From: Paenibacillus sp. RC67 | GTDB lineage: Bacteria > Bacillota > Bacilli > Paenibacillales > NBRC-103111 | Reading direction: 5' to 3' | DNA length: 64,000 bases | NCBI RefSeq assembly: GCF_030020805.1 | Contig: NZ_CP125098.1 | Coordinates: 200,001-264,000 of the forward strand | In this document: positions 38,907-48,105 of the stretch, piece after piece | Position numbering within the stretch: the stretch's first letter is position 1 | How the letters are laid out: each line of letters opens with the position of its first letter | Made by a program: the position numbers and the translations under genes | Notes under the pieces: model-generated | The model's input: the letters and a program-made list of their open reading frames with translations, nothing else | The model's database searches: none | What the model was told of the DNA's origin: nothing

Positions 38907-40526
38907 ATGCTATCCCGAACGAAACGGGGCCTAGCCATATTGGTAAGTACCATTGTCATTTTATCCGGCTGCAGCACGGCAAGCACGCCATCTGCATCGA
39001 AGTCGGATAAGCCAGCAGAGAATCAAGCAGCTACAGCTATGGAGAAACCTTCCATCCGTATTGGGTGGCAAAAAAGCGGCTATCCGTCGCCATTTGCATT
39101 TAGCGCTTCGGGTCCGGGTGGCTATCTACATAATAGCTTCTTGTTCGATACATTAACCTGGAAAGACGATAAAGGTGTCATTCCTTGGTTGGCTAAATCG
39201 TGGAAGCAATCGGATGACGGGCTGAGCTATACGTTCGAGCTTGAGCAAGGAGTGAAGTGGCATGACGGGATAGCTTTTACGGCTGATGATGTTGTGTTCA
39301 CGTTTGACTATTATAAGAAAAATCCGTTCCCTTGGACGGGGGATATTACTCAAATTGATTCGGTAAAGAAAACTGGCGATACTACGGTCGTGTTCAAGTT
39401 GAAAAATAAATACGCACCATTTTTAAGCGACCTGGTCGGCATTATGCCTATCATTCCTAAACATGTATGGGAGAAGGTGGACAAGCCGGTAGCTTATCGC
39501 GACCCAAGCGCACTCGTTGGAACGGGGCCGTTCACACTGAAGGAGTATGATGAGAAGTCGGGACAGTACTTGTTTGCAGCCAATGATAATTACTTCAAAG
39601 GCAAAGTCAATGTAAAGGATGTAGCTTATCTGGATGTTCAGAATAAAGTGTTGTCCTTGCAAAAAAATGAAATCACAGCTGGAACGACGTTGAATTATCC
39701 TGAGGCCGAGCAGCTCCAAAAAGAAGGCTTCGATGTTATGAAAAACAATCAAACCGGCAGCGCGGTGCGTGTCGTGTTCAATCTCGACCATTCGCAGTTG
39801 AAGGATAAAAAGCTTCGCCAAGCGATCGCTTATGCGCTGGATCGTTCCGAAATGGCGAAGAAGATCGTAGGCGGAGAGCCGCTTGTCGGCAGTGCGGGAA
39901 TCATTCCGCCAGATTCCACCTGGTACAACAAAGATGTATTGAAATACGACTATAATACGGCTAAAGCCGATGAAATGCTGGATCAATTGGGTTATGCCAA
40001 AAATGCTAGCGGAGTGCGTGAAGCACTCAAGCTGAATATGATGGTATCTTCAACTTCCAAAGAAGCGCAAATGATGCAGGAAATGCTGAAAAAAGTAGGT
40101 ATTACACTTAACATCCAACAGGTTGATACGGCGACCTTCACAGCAGCAATGGGCGAAAATAAATATGATATGGCTATTACCGGACATATCGGTTTAAGCG
40201 GTGACCCTGATTTCCTGAGACTGTGGTTCATGGGTTCTGCAAGCAATGCTTATGCAGCTAGAGGCAAGTCGTTCACGAATGAGGAATTCCAAAAGCTAGC
40301 CGAAGCGCAGCTGCAGGAGCTGGATCCGGTCAAACGTAAGGCGGAAGTGAACCAAATGCAAGCCATTCTATCCGATGAGCTTCCGACACTGGTCTTATAT
40401 CACCGTCCATTCTATTTGATGTATAAGAAAAGCGATTTTAACGGTTGGTTCAACACCTTCGGCGGTATAGCAGACGGCATTCCTTTGTGGGATAACAAGG
40501 CGGCCTTCATCGATGGCCGTAAATAA
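38907..40526 (+). CDS. peptide/nickel-type ABC transporter substrate-binding lipoprotein
   Basis: A 539-residue family 5 extracellular solute-binding protein, the class that binds peptides, nickel complexes and opine metallophores. The lipoprotein signal ends in the lipobox LSGC. Family segments include WKDDKGVIPWLAKSWKQSDD, LEQGVKWHDGIAFTADDVVF, VGTGPFTLKEYD and KLRQAIAYALDRSEMAKKIV. A Fur box in the promoter suggests an iron-related ligand such as a metal chelate, rather than a nutrient peptide. AGAAGGAGTGGG precedes the start. The 3' end overlaps the permease gene by 14 bases. Confidence 0.87.
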   Translation: MLSRTKRGLAILVSTIVILSGCSTASTPSASKSDKPAENQAATAMEKPSIRIGWQKSGYPSPFAFSASGPGGYLHNSFLFDTLTWKDDKGVIPWLAKSWKQSDDGLSYTFELEQGVKWHDGIAFTADDVVFTFDYYKKNPFPWTGDITQIDSVKKTGDTTVVFKLKNKYAPFLSDLVGIMPIIPKHVWEKVDKPVAYRDPSALVGTGPFTLKEYDEKSGQYLFAANDNYFKGKVNVKDVAYLDVQNKVLSLQKNEITAGTTLNYPEAEQLQKEGFDVMKNNQTGSAVRVVFNLDHSQLKDKKLRQAIAYALDRSEMAKKIVGGEPLVGSAGIIPPDSTWYNKDVLKYDYNTAKADEMLDQLGYAKNASGVREALKLNMMVSSTSKEAQMMQEMLKKVGITLNIQQVDTATFTAAMGENKYDMAITGHIGLSGDPDFLRLWFMGSASNAYAARGKSFTNEEFQKLAEAQLQELDPVKRKAEVNQMQAILSDELPTLVLYHRPFYLMYKKSDFNGWFNTFGGIADGIPLWDNKAAFIDGRK

Positions 40527-41505
40527 GCAAGCCGTTACTTATATTAATGTCCTTTTGTTCGTCCTATTGTTGAATTTCTTCCTTCCTCGGTTGCTTCCGG
40601 GAGGACCGATTGATTACATCCAAGGCGGCGATAACGGCGCAGTTCTAATGAGCGAGGCGCAAAAGGCAGCGATACTTAGTTATTACCGTCTGGACGAACC
40701 GATGTGGCTTCAGTTTCTGCACTATGTAAAAGGCGTGTTTACACTCGATTTCGGATTGTCGGTGACCTATAAGTCACCGGCGTTCGAAGTCATTATAGAT
40801 CGACTTCCATGGACGCTGCTGATCGTTGGATCGGCTACTGTACTCTCTATATTCATCGGCCTGGTACTTGGGCTGCTGTCCGCTTGGAAGCATACAAGCC
40901 GCACGGATCGAGGGCTGCTGCTCACCATGGTTGGGCTCGGAGCGGTGCCTGAATTCCTTGTAGGTATGCTGCTGCTGATCGGCTTCAGCGTCCAGTGGAG
41001 CTGGTTCCCGCTGAGCGGAGCTGCGACTCCGTTCTTCAAGCCAGATGCTTGGTGGGAGCGGGCTCTAGATATTACGAAGCATGCTTTGCTGCCGGTTGTT
41101 ACGTTGACGGTGGCTCATCTGGCGAGCCTGTACTTGCTGATGCGCAACGAGGCGATCCGCGTGCTGCGCGAGCCGTTCGTTGAATTTGCCCGGGCTAAGG
41201 GTGTCAGGAGCAGAGCTATCGTCATAAGGCATGTGCTGCGCAATGCGCTGCTGCCGATGGTCACAATGATCATGCTTAGGATTGGCGGTCTATTGGCAGG
41301 CTCCGTGCTGGCAGAGACCGTGTTCTCCTACCCTGGCATCGGGAAGCTGCTGCAGGAAGCGATTCTATCGCGGGACTATCCGCTGCTGCATGCTTTGTTT
41401 CTGCTGCTGACGGTGTTCGTGTTGCTTCTGAACGTGGTGGCGGATGTGCTGTATCCTTGGCTCGATCCGCGAATCCGGACCGGAAGGCGGAGTGAGCAGA
41501 GATGA
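40513..41505 (+). CDS. ABC transporter permease (DppB/NikB type)
   Basis: A 330-residue inner-membrane permease with about six hydrophobic segments. The N-terminus LLFVLLLNFFLPRLLPGGPI and the loop FTLDFGLSVTYKSPAFEVII are typical of DppB/OppB. The cytoplasmic coupling loop is EFARAKGVRSRAIVIRHVLR. It begins inside the binding-protein gene and overlaps the next gene as ATGA, so translation is coupled. The ribosome binding site is weak, which fits coupling. Confidence 0.87.
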   Translation: MAVNKQAVTYINVLLFVLLLNFFLPRLLPGGPIDYIQGGDNGAVLMSEAQKAAILSYYRLDEPMWLQFLHYVKGVFTLDFGLSVTYKSPAFEVIIDRLPWTLLIVGSATVLSIFIGLVLGLLSAWKHTSRTDRGLLLTMVGLGAVPEFLVGMLLLIGFSVQWSWFPLSGAATPFFKPDAWWERALDITKHALLPVVTLTVAHLASLYLLMRNEAIRVLREPFVEFARAKGVRSRAIVIRHVLRNALLPMVTMIMLRIGGLLAGSVLAETVFSYPGIGKLLQEAILSRDYPLLHALFLLLTVFVLLLNVVADVLYPWLDPRIRTGRRSEQR

Positions 41506-43133
41506 ATAAAAGTAAATGGATAGGCATTGTGGTACTCACGCTATTTGTTTTACTAGCCGTTGGCGGCCCCATGGTTGCCCGGTTCGGCCCGATTGCCTTC
41601 GACGGAGAACGGCTGAGTGCCCCTTCGGGAGTTCATTGGCTCGGTACAAATTCGTTGGGCCAAGACATATTCAGCCAATGGATCTATGGGGCCCGAAATA
41701 CGTTTTTGATCGGACTCTTGGTCTCTATATTAAGTACTAGTCTTAGTGGAGCACTTGGACTTGCTGCCGGGTATTCAAAGAGGCTGGATCCCGTTATTAA
41801 CGGGATTGCCAATGTGCTGCTCGTTATCCCTTCTCTGCTGCTCATGCTGCTCGTAGCGGCATTTACAGGAGGAGGCATTGTGCAGCTCATACTGACGCTC
41901 GGGCTGCTGAGCTGGCCCGGCTATATGCGGCTCATAAGAGCTTCCGTATTATCCCTGAAGGAACGGGAATTCGTTAAGGCAGCGCAGCTGTTTCAGGCGA
42001 AGCCCGGCTATATCTTGCGGAAGCATCTGCTTCCCTTCATCGGGCCGCTGCTCAGAACCAAATTTATTATGTCGTTCCGCCAGGCGGTAACGATGGAAGC
42101 GGGTTTGTCCTTCCTCGGTCTTGGAGACCCGAATCAAGCAACCTGGGGCAAAATGCTGGAGCAAGCGTTTCAGCAAAATGAAACGTGGATGACATCCGTC
42201 TGGCAGTGGACGGTTCTGCCGCCAGCCTTATCGCTGCTGCTCGTTACCGTCGGGCTGGCGCTGCTGGGAGAATCGGCTCGGGCTAGGAACGGAGCTGTGA
42301 GCTCCGTCGGAAGTGAACCGAGGAGCGAGAGGATCAGCCGCAGCGCCAACAAGCCTGAGCAGCCTGCTGTAGCGTTCAGCCCCGATGTGCCGGTCGCGGC
42401 TATCGGGCTTAGCGTCGCCTACGGCGAGCGGACCGTGCTGCTGCCGGCGACGTTCACCGTCGCCGACGGAAGCATCACGGCGGTGTTCGGCGAGTCGGGC
42501 TCGGGCAAGACCACGTTGGCCCGGGCGCTCTATGGCCTGCAGCCGAGGCACACGGTGCAGGGTGAGGCCTTTGTCAGCCGCAAGCGGATCTATGGCGGCG
42601 GGGATACGATGCGCCGCTGGCATGATGCGGCGTTCATCTTCCAGGACCCGCGCCAGAGCTTCAATCCGCTGCTGACGATAGATCAGCAGTTTCGGGAAGT
42701 GATGCAGGGCCGGGACGGTGTTTCCGCTTCCGCAGCGGCTAAACGCCAGGAAGCGGCGCAGGCGCTCCGCGAGGTACAGCTGGACGAGCGGATGCTGGAT
42801 TGCTACCCGCATCAACTAAGCGGGGGCATGCTGAGCCGTGTCGCAATCGCATTGGCGCTCGTGAACAAGCCGTCTGTGCTTATTGCGGACGAGCCTACCG
42901 GAGCGCTCGATCCGATCGTGAAGCGCGAAATATTGGAGCTGCTTGCCGCTAAGGTGCGGGAACACAGCATGACCTTGTTCCTCATCACTCATGACATCAG
43001 AGCTGCCCTTCACGTTGCGGATGACGTCATGGTCTTGAAGGAAGGCCGGCTCCTGGAGCATTCACCACGTGAACAGTGGCTTAACGATCCGGAAGCCGAT
43101 TACAGCAGGGAGCTTCTAAGCTCACTGCGATAG
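41502..43133 (+). CDS. fused ABC permease (DppC type) and ATP-binding domain
   Basis: A 543-residue fusion. Residues 1 to about 260 are a DppC/NikC-like permease (GTNSLGQDIFSQWIYGARNT, VIPSLLLMLLVAAFTGGGIV, EFVKAAQLFQAKPGYILRKH). After a Ser/Arg/Glu-rich linker (about 262-295) residues 296-543 form a complete ABC ATPase: Walker A GESGSGKTT, Q-loop FIFQDPRQSFNPLL, signature LSGGMLSRVAIAL, Walker B VLIADEPTGALD and switch LITHDIRAAL. In dipeptide/nickel transporters these are normally separate proteins. No frameshift or stop lies between the halves. Confidence 0.87.
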   Translation: MNKSKWIGIVVLTLFVLLAVGGPMVARFGPIAFDGERLSAPSGVHWLGTNSLGQDIFSQWIYGARNTFLIGLLVSILSTSLSGALGLAAGYSKRLDPVINGIANVLLVIPSLLLMLLVAAFTGGGIVQLILTLGLLSWPGYMRLIRASVLSLKEREFVKAAQLFQAKPGYILRKHLLPFIGPLLRTKFIMSFRQAVTMEAGLSFLGLGDPNQATWGKMLEQAFQQNETWMTSVWQWTVLPPALSLLLVTVGLALLGESARARNGAVSSVGSEPRSERISRSANKPEQPAVAFSPDVPVAAIGLSVAYGERTVLLPATFTVADGSITAVFGESGSGKTTLARALYGLQPRHTVQGEAFVSRKRIYGGGDTMRRWHDAAFIFQDPRQSFNPLLTIDQQFREVMQGRDGVSASAAAKRQEAAQALREVQLDERMLDCYPHQLSGGMLSRVAIALALVNKPSVLIADEPTGALDPIVKREILELLAAKVREHSMTLFLITHDIRAALHVADDVMVLKEGRLLEHSPREQWLNDPEADYSRELLSSLR

Positions 43134-43158
43134 ATCCACGGATAGGAAGTGAGGACGG

Positions 43159-43980
43159 ATGCTGGAGATCCATCAAATAAGTAAGCAGTTCGGCCGCGGC
43201 TCAGCCCAAGCCTATGCCGTAAAAGAGGTCTCTTTGACCCTGGCAGAAAGCGAAGTTTTTGCTTTGGCCGGGGAGAGCGGCTCAGGCAAGTCCACGCTCG
43301 CTGAAATGATCATTGGCATGAGAAGCCCGGATGAAGGGGGCATCTCCTGGAGAGGGCAGCCTATCGGGCGTCAGCCCGATTACTGGCGTCATGTTCAAAT
43401 GGTGTTTCAGAACCCGGACCGTTCCCTGAATCCTTACTGGAAGGTTAAGGATATTATTGCCGAACCCTTGCTCCTGCACAAGGTGAAACGGACGGAGGCG
43501 ATGAAGCGGGTAGACGAGCTGCTGGAGCTAGTGCAGCTCCCTCTAAGCTTGGCCGATCGGAGCCCAGCAGAGTGCTCTGGAGGACAGAAGCAGCGAATTG
43601 CTATCGCCCGTGCACTGGCAGTTCGGCCGACCTTGCTTATAGCGGATGAGATCACATCGGCGCTCGATCCCATGACGGAGCTTGATATTTTGCAGCTTCT
43701 GATAGGGCTGAAGCGCGAGTATGGGATGTCCATTCTGTTCATCACGCACCGACTAGAGACGCTGCCTGGCTTCGCGGACAGGCTGGCCATAATGAAAGAC
43801 GGCAGAATTGTAGAGTCTGGCCTTTGTGAAGAGGTGTGGGGTTCCCCGCATTCGACCTATACGAAGCGTCTTCTGCAGGCCTGCTCTTATGATTTCAAAT
43901 TCAAAGGCGGTTCAGGAGCGGAGATGCAAGTACCCGAACGCAGCACTTTGGAGGAGGTAGAATCCATTGAATCAATCTAA
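43159..43980 (+). CDS. ABC transporter ATP-binding protein (DppF/NikE type)
   Basis: A 273-residue ATPase. Walker A GESGSGKSTLAEMI, Q-loop MVFQNPDRSLNPYWKVKDII, signature ECSGGQKQRIAIARAL, Walker B LLIADEITSALDP and the switch His in FITHRLETL are intact. The C-terminal region is the short oligopeptide-binding-type tail. It pairs with the ATPase half of the preceding fusion to make the two nucleotide sites. GGAAGTGAGGA lies before ATG 43159. It overlaps the next gene by 14 bases. Confidence 0.88.
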   Translation: MLEIHQISKQFGRGSAQAYAVKEVSLTLAESEVFALAGESGSGKSTLAEMIIGMRSPDEGGISWRGQPIGRQPDYWRHVQMVFQNPDRSLNPYWKVKDIIAEPLLLHKVKRTEAMKRVDELLELVQLPLSLADRSPAECSGGQKQRIAIARALAVRPTLLIADEITSALDPMTELDILQLLIGLKREYGMSILFITHRLETLPGFADRLAIMKDGRIVESGLCEEVWGSPHSTYTKRLLQACSYDFKFKGGSGAEMQVPERSTLEEVESIESI

Positions 43981-44590
43981 AAATATCGCCTATCTGGACA
44001 CCTATATGGACAGCTCAGGCAGAGTATATCAGCATGAATTTTTTCGCGAACGACTGGAGAGAGTCCCACTATATGAGCTGGAGCAGCATTCGCTGGAAAG
44101 CTACGAGGCACTAATCATACCAAACAATATCGATGAGGAATTTTTGTATAAGCATCGTGGACGTGTCGCAGATTTTCTGGACTTGGGCCGGATTGTCATC
44201 TCGTTTGCACAGACGTTTCTTCCCTGGCTTCCGAACAAGACACTGTGGCAGCGCAGTCCACTCAGTATTAATGCAAGGACTGTACTCGTTAATACAGAAC
44301 ACCTTATTTTTAAAGGCGTGACTGAATATGATTTGAATTACCGACGCGGTGTGAAGGGGTTTTTCTCGCGGGGGTACTTCGATGCTCCGGAAGGTGCCGA
44401 AGTCGTACTTAAGGACAACGAAGGGGCTACCGTCGTGTATATTGACCGCAGTACCACGAAGGGAACGATTCTTGCGGGTGCGGGAACCGATCTTCTCGGA
44501 TATGGGTTAGGGGATACGACAACCGCACGCCGGATTGGACTTCAGCTCATCGACTGGATCGATGCTGAGAGGAGGGCTAATGGGCGATGA
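43967..44590 (+). CDS. unknown protein A, GATase1/flavodoxin-like fold, paralogue of the next gene
   Basis: A 207-residue protein I cannot assign to a named family. It looks like an alpha/beta protein of the class I amidotransferase or ThuA-like shape: an early strand NIAYLDTYMDSSG, then YEALIIPNNI (46-55), a GRVADFLDLGRIVISF stretch (65-80) and VVYIDRSTTKGTILAGAGTD (156-175, one segment). It has no Cys nucleophile at the amidotransferase elbow. The motif YIDRSTTKG is at the same place as YVDRTTHRG in the next gene, and the whole layout matches, so the two are paralogues. The start is TTG 43967, eight bases after GAGGAGGT. Its place in a Fur-controlled transport operon suggests handling of the imported ligand. 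Confidence 0.7.
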   Translation: MNQSKNIAYLDTYMDSSGRVYQHEFFRERLERVPLYELEQHSLESYEALIIPNNIDEEFLYKHRGRVADFLDLGRIVISFAQTFLPWLPNKTLWQRSPLSINARTVLVNTEHLIFKGVTEYDLNYRRGVKGFFSRGYFDAPEGAEVVLKDNEGATVVYIDRSTTKGTILAGAGTDLLGYGLGDTTTARRIGLQLIDWIDAERRANGR

Positions 44591-45243
44591 AGAGCGCAGT
44601 TTTGTACAGCGGGGTCAGCTACCAGCACTTTTTTCTCCATCATAAGAACGATAAATACAAAAGCAGATTTACCGACGTCATTTATGTGTTGGATCTGCAT
44701 AAGGCCGATCTCAGCGTTTACGATTATGTCATTGTGCTGACCCGGATGAACCAGGATTTGCTTGTGGAGCACGCTCCGAAGTTTCAGGAGTATCTGGATG
44801 GCGGAGGACATTTGATCAGCTTTGGGGATTTCGATCGACCCTGGGTTTCGGGAGTAAAGTGGAAGTTTTATCCGACTAATTTCCATTGGTGGGTCAATCC
44901 CGGCGCGGATCTTCCGCTGTACGCAGTTAACGATGACCATCCGTTGTTCCGCTATATTACAGTGGATGACGCCAAATGGCACTATCACGGGGTATTCCTG
45001 CCTCATGAAGAGGCGGAGCGGGTTCTCGTCAATGAAATCGGCGAGTCGATTATTTACGTGGACCGCACAACCCATCGAGGGAATCTGTATATGACGACGC
45101 TGGACCCAGATTACCATATGGGACAAGGGTTTATTCCGAAGGTCGAAACATTCCTTGATGGCTACTTGGCATGGATCGAGGAAGACATAGCTAATCTTAA
45201 AAAAATATCTATAAGTAATAAGGAGGCATCATCATGTCTGTAG
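44587..45243 (+). CDS. unknown protein B, GATase1/flavodoxin-like fold, paralogue of the previous gene
   Basis: A 218-residue protein that matches the previous gene product segment by segment: YDYVIVLTRM (45-54), FQEYLDGGGHLISFGD (66-81) and IIYVDRTTHRGNLYMTTLD (155-173). It also carries several aromatic and His-rich stretches of its own (KWKFYPTNFHWW, DDAKWHYHGVFLPHEEAERV) that could form a metal or ligand site. No signal peptide or membrane helix is visible. It overlaps the previous stop by four bases and the next start by ten, with GAGGAGGG upstream. The function is unknown; a heterodimer with protein A is a reasonable guess. Confidence 0.7.
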   Translation: MKSAVLYSGVSYQHFFLHHKNDKYKSRFTDVIYVLDLHKADLSVYDYVIVLTRMNQDLLVEHAPKFQEYLDGGGHLISFGDFDRPWVSGVKWKFYPTNFHWWVNPGADLPLYAVNDDHPLFRYITVDDAKWHYHGVFLPHEEAERVLVNEIGESIIYVDRTTHRGNLYMTTLDPDYHMGQGFIPKVETFLDGYLAWIEEDIANLKKISISNKEASSCL

Positions 45244-45758
45244 TTCGAGTAATGGATGATAGAACTTGTTTGGAAATTGGTTTCGAGGATATTCGCAAGT
45301 ATCACGGAGAGCTGGCCCTTATGGCGGTCGCAGTAGGGTTTCGTTCCTTGCAGGCGGCGTTTGCCGAGTTGTTCGGTGATGACATCCCGCAAAGAAAATC
45401 GATCAGCATCGTATCTGGTCACGCCGGTCCGGGCTTCCGGGATGCGTTTGAATATGTGACGAGAGCCGTTACACGCGGAGCCTACCAGGTGAATGTCGAC
45501 TATCCGGCTGCTCAGTATGACCCGCACCGTGCACAGTCCTATGCCTATGTGATTTCTACTACGGAGGGCGCTTCTGTTGAGGTAGCTTTGAAGGATGACT
45601 TCTTGCCTATGAAGTTTTATGACTTTCTGGCAAAGGGACGCGAAGGTACAATGACGGAGGAAGATAAAGAGGAATTTCGTGAGATGAAATGGTCGTTATC
45701 GCAGCGGGCACAGGCTTTGACGCAGGATGAGCTTCTTACGGTCACACGATTGTCTTAG
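45234..45758 (+). CDS. FmdE-like protein lacking the usual cysteines
   Basis: A 174-residue protein resembling the FmdE family (named for a formylmethanofuran dehydrogenase-associated protein, often near metal-uptake genes). The N-terminal part FEDIRKYHGELALMAVAVGF corresponds to the HGHxCPG helix, and VSGHAGPGFRDAFEYVTRAV to the second motif. The family cysteines are absent: the only cysteine is Cys12, while His24 and His63 remain. AAGGAGG precedes the ATG. It is the last gene of the Fur-controlled operon. A role in binding or processing a metal complex is inferred from family and place only. Confidence 0.65.
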   Translation: MSVVRVMDDRTCLEIGFEDIRKYHGELALMAVAVGFRSLQAAFAELFGDDIPQRKSISIVSGHAGPGFRDAFEYVTRAVTRGAYQVNVDYPAAQYDPHRAQSYAYVISTTEGASVEVALKDDFLPMKFYDFLAKGREGTMTEEDKEEFREMKWSLSQRAQALTQDELLTVTRLS

Positions 45759-45819
45759 AGCAAAAATCGGCCGATTTTGTGGCAGAACCATTTTCTTTGT
45801 CCATTTTGTGTTTTTTTAG

Positions 45820-45848
45820 TTGAAAATGGTTTTCAGATTTTATATAAT
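45820..45848 (+). promoter_or_regulatory. promoter of the cggR-gapA operon
   Basis: TTGAAA (45820-45825) and TATAAT (45843-45848) with a 17-base spacer. Confidence 0.88.
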
Positions 45849-45853
45849 AAACT

Positions 45854-45882
45854 CAGCTAAGTGAAAGCTTAGTTGTTTTTTT
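45854..45882 (+). promoter_or_regulatory. hairpin at the predicted 5' end of the cggR mRNA
   Basis: CAGCTAAG (45854-45861) pairs with CTTAGTTG (45868-45875) across a six-base loop and is followed by seven T. It begins at or next to the expected transcription start, so a 5' stabilising stem is more likely than a terminator. Confidence 0.5.
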
Positions 45883-45890
45883 GGAAGTTG

Positions 45891-45926
45891 TGGGACTAAA
45901 AATGTAGTACTGGGACGAAAAAAGTC
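45891..45926 (+). promoter_or_regulatory. CggR operator
   Basis: TGGGAC-N6-TGTA-N4-TGGGAC-N6-AGTC. The Bacillus CggR operator is a direct repeat CGGGAC-N6-TGTC-N4-CGGGAC-N6-TGTC, and every spacing is kept here. It lies between the promoter and cggR, as in Bacillus. Confidence 0.85.
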
Positions 45927-45950
45927 CAATGGTCAGCGGGAGCGTGTTTT

Positions 45951-46979
45951 ATGAGAGATATACTCGATATTCAAAAGCAGCTTCTGCCGGACTTGCTGGA
46001 CACGCTGAAAGAACGGTATACCATCTTGCACCACATCATGGTATCCGGTATCGTCGGTCGCAGAACGCTGGCGGTATCGCTGAACACGACAGAGCGCATC
46101 TTGCGTGCTGAGGTCGATTTTCTGAAAGCCCAAGGCCTCTTAGAGGTTGATGCATCGGGAATGAAGATCAGCGAGGCAGGAAGACAGCTTCTCGAGAAGA
46201 TCGAGCCGTTAGTGAAAGACTTGTTCGGTTTGACGGAGCTCGAAGAACGGATACGAGCGCATTTTGGCTTGAAGCAGGTTGTTATCGTGCCTGGGGATTC
46301 AGATACTTCCCCTCATACGAAGAAGGAATTGGGACGCGCCGGAGCCGCCGTGCTTCGCAAGTATGTATCCCAGGATGAAGTGATTGCGGTAACCGGAGGC
46401 TCTACCATGGCTGAGGTCGCTTATCATTTATCTTCTTCCACTTCGCTCAAAGGCAGCTGGTTCGTACCGGCCCGAGGCGGGCTAGGCGAAAGCGTGGAGC
46501 TGCAGGCGAATACGATTGCTTCAACTATGGCTAAGAAGACAGGTGCCAAGTATCGGCTCCTACATGTTCCGGATCATTTGGGCGAGGAAGCGTATCAAAC
46601 CTTGATGCAGGACAGCACCATATTGGAAATTATCCAGTTTATCCGCAAAGCCCGGATTGTCATCCACGGTATAGGTGAAGCTATGGTGATGGCCAGACGG
46701 CGAAAGGTGGACGCGGAAACAACGTCCAGTTTGCAAGACGACGGTGCCTTGGCGGAAGCGTTCGGTTATTATTTTGACCGCGGAGGCAAGATTCTTCATA
46801 AGATGCCCACCGTAGGGCTAAGAATTGAAGATATTCAAGAAATGGACTGTGTGATTGGCGTAGCCGGAGGCAAAAGCAAAGGCGAAGCGATCGCGGCGGT
46901 GCTGCGTTTTGGCAGAGAAGATATTCTCGTCATTGACGAAGCGGCAGCGCAAGTCATTGTTCAGACATTGACATCTTGA
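45951..46979 (+). CDS. cggR: central glycolytic genes regulator CggR
   Basis: A 342-residue repressor of the SorC/DeoR-type sugar-binding family that in Bacillus controls the lower glycolytic operon and is released by fructose 1,6-bisphosphate. An N-terminal winged-helix region (about 15-85: IVGRRTLAVSLNTTERILRA) is followed by the sugar-phosphate-binding domain (VIAVTGGSTMAEVAYHLSSS, PARGGLGESVELQANTIAST, HGIGEAMVMARRRK, GVAGGKSKGEAIAAVLRFG). It heads the operon, and its own operator precedes it, so it is autoregulated. GCGGGAG lies eight bases before the ATG. Confidence 0.95.
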   Translation: MRDILDIQKQLLPDLLDTLKERYTILHHIMVSGIVGRRTLAVSLNTTERILRAEVDFLKAQGLLEVDASGMKISEAGRQLLEKIEPLVKDLFGLTELEERIRAHFGLKQVVIVPGDSDTSPHTKKELGRAGAAVLRKYVSQDEVIAVTGGSTMAEVAYHLSSSTSLKGSWFVPARGGLGESVELQANTIASTMAKKTGAKYRLLHVPDHLGEEAYQTLMQDSTILEIIQFIRKARIVIHGIGEAMVMARRRKVDAETTSSLQDDGALAEAFGYYFDRGGKILHKMPTVGLRIEDIQEMDCVIGVAGGKSKGEAIAAVLRFGREDILVIDEAAAQVIVQTLTS

Positions 46980-46993
46980 CAGGTTATCCTGTC
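46978..46993 (+). promoter_or_regulatory. hairpin between cggR and gapA
   Basis: GACAGG-TTAT-CCTGTC, beginning at the cggR stop codon and 43 bases before gapA. In Bacillus the cggR-gapA mRNA is cut here and a stem protects gapA; this hairpin is in the right place for that role. Confidence 0.55.
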
Positions 46994-47012
46994 TTGACAT
47001 AAATCCAAATGA

Positions 47013-48044
<1,032 letters not shown>

Positions 48045-48105
48045 GCTAGAAAAATTGTGGTTATGAACTGAAAAAGTTTCAAAACGTTTCGCGCTTTTGA
48101 TGCAA

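Noticed and set aside
45763..45778. Palindrome AAAATCGGCCGATTTT after the FmdE-like gene as terminator
   Set aside because: It has no loop or following T run, so terminator function is doubtful; it may still be a protein site.
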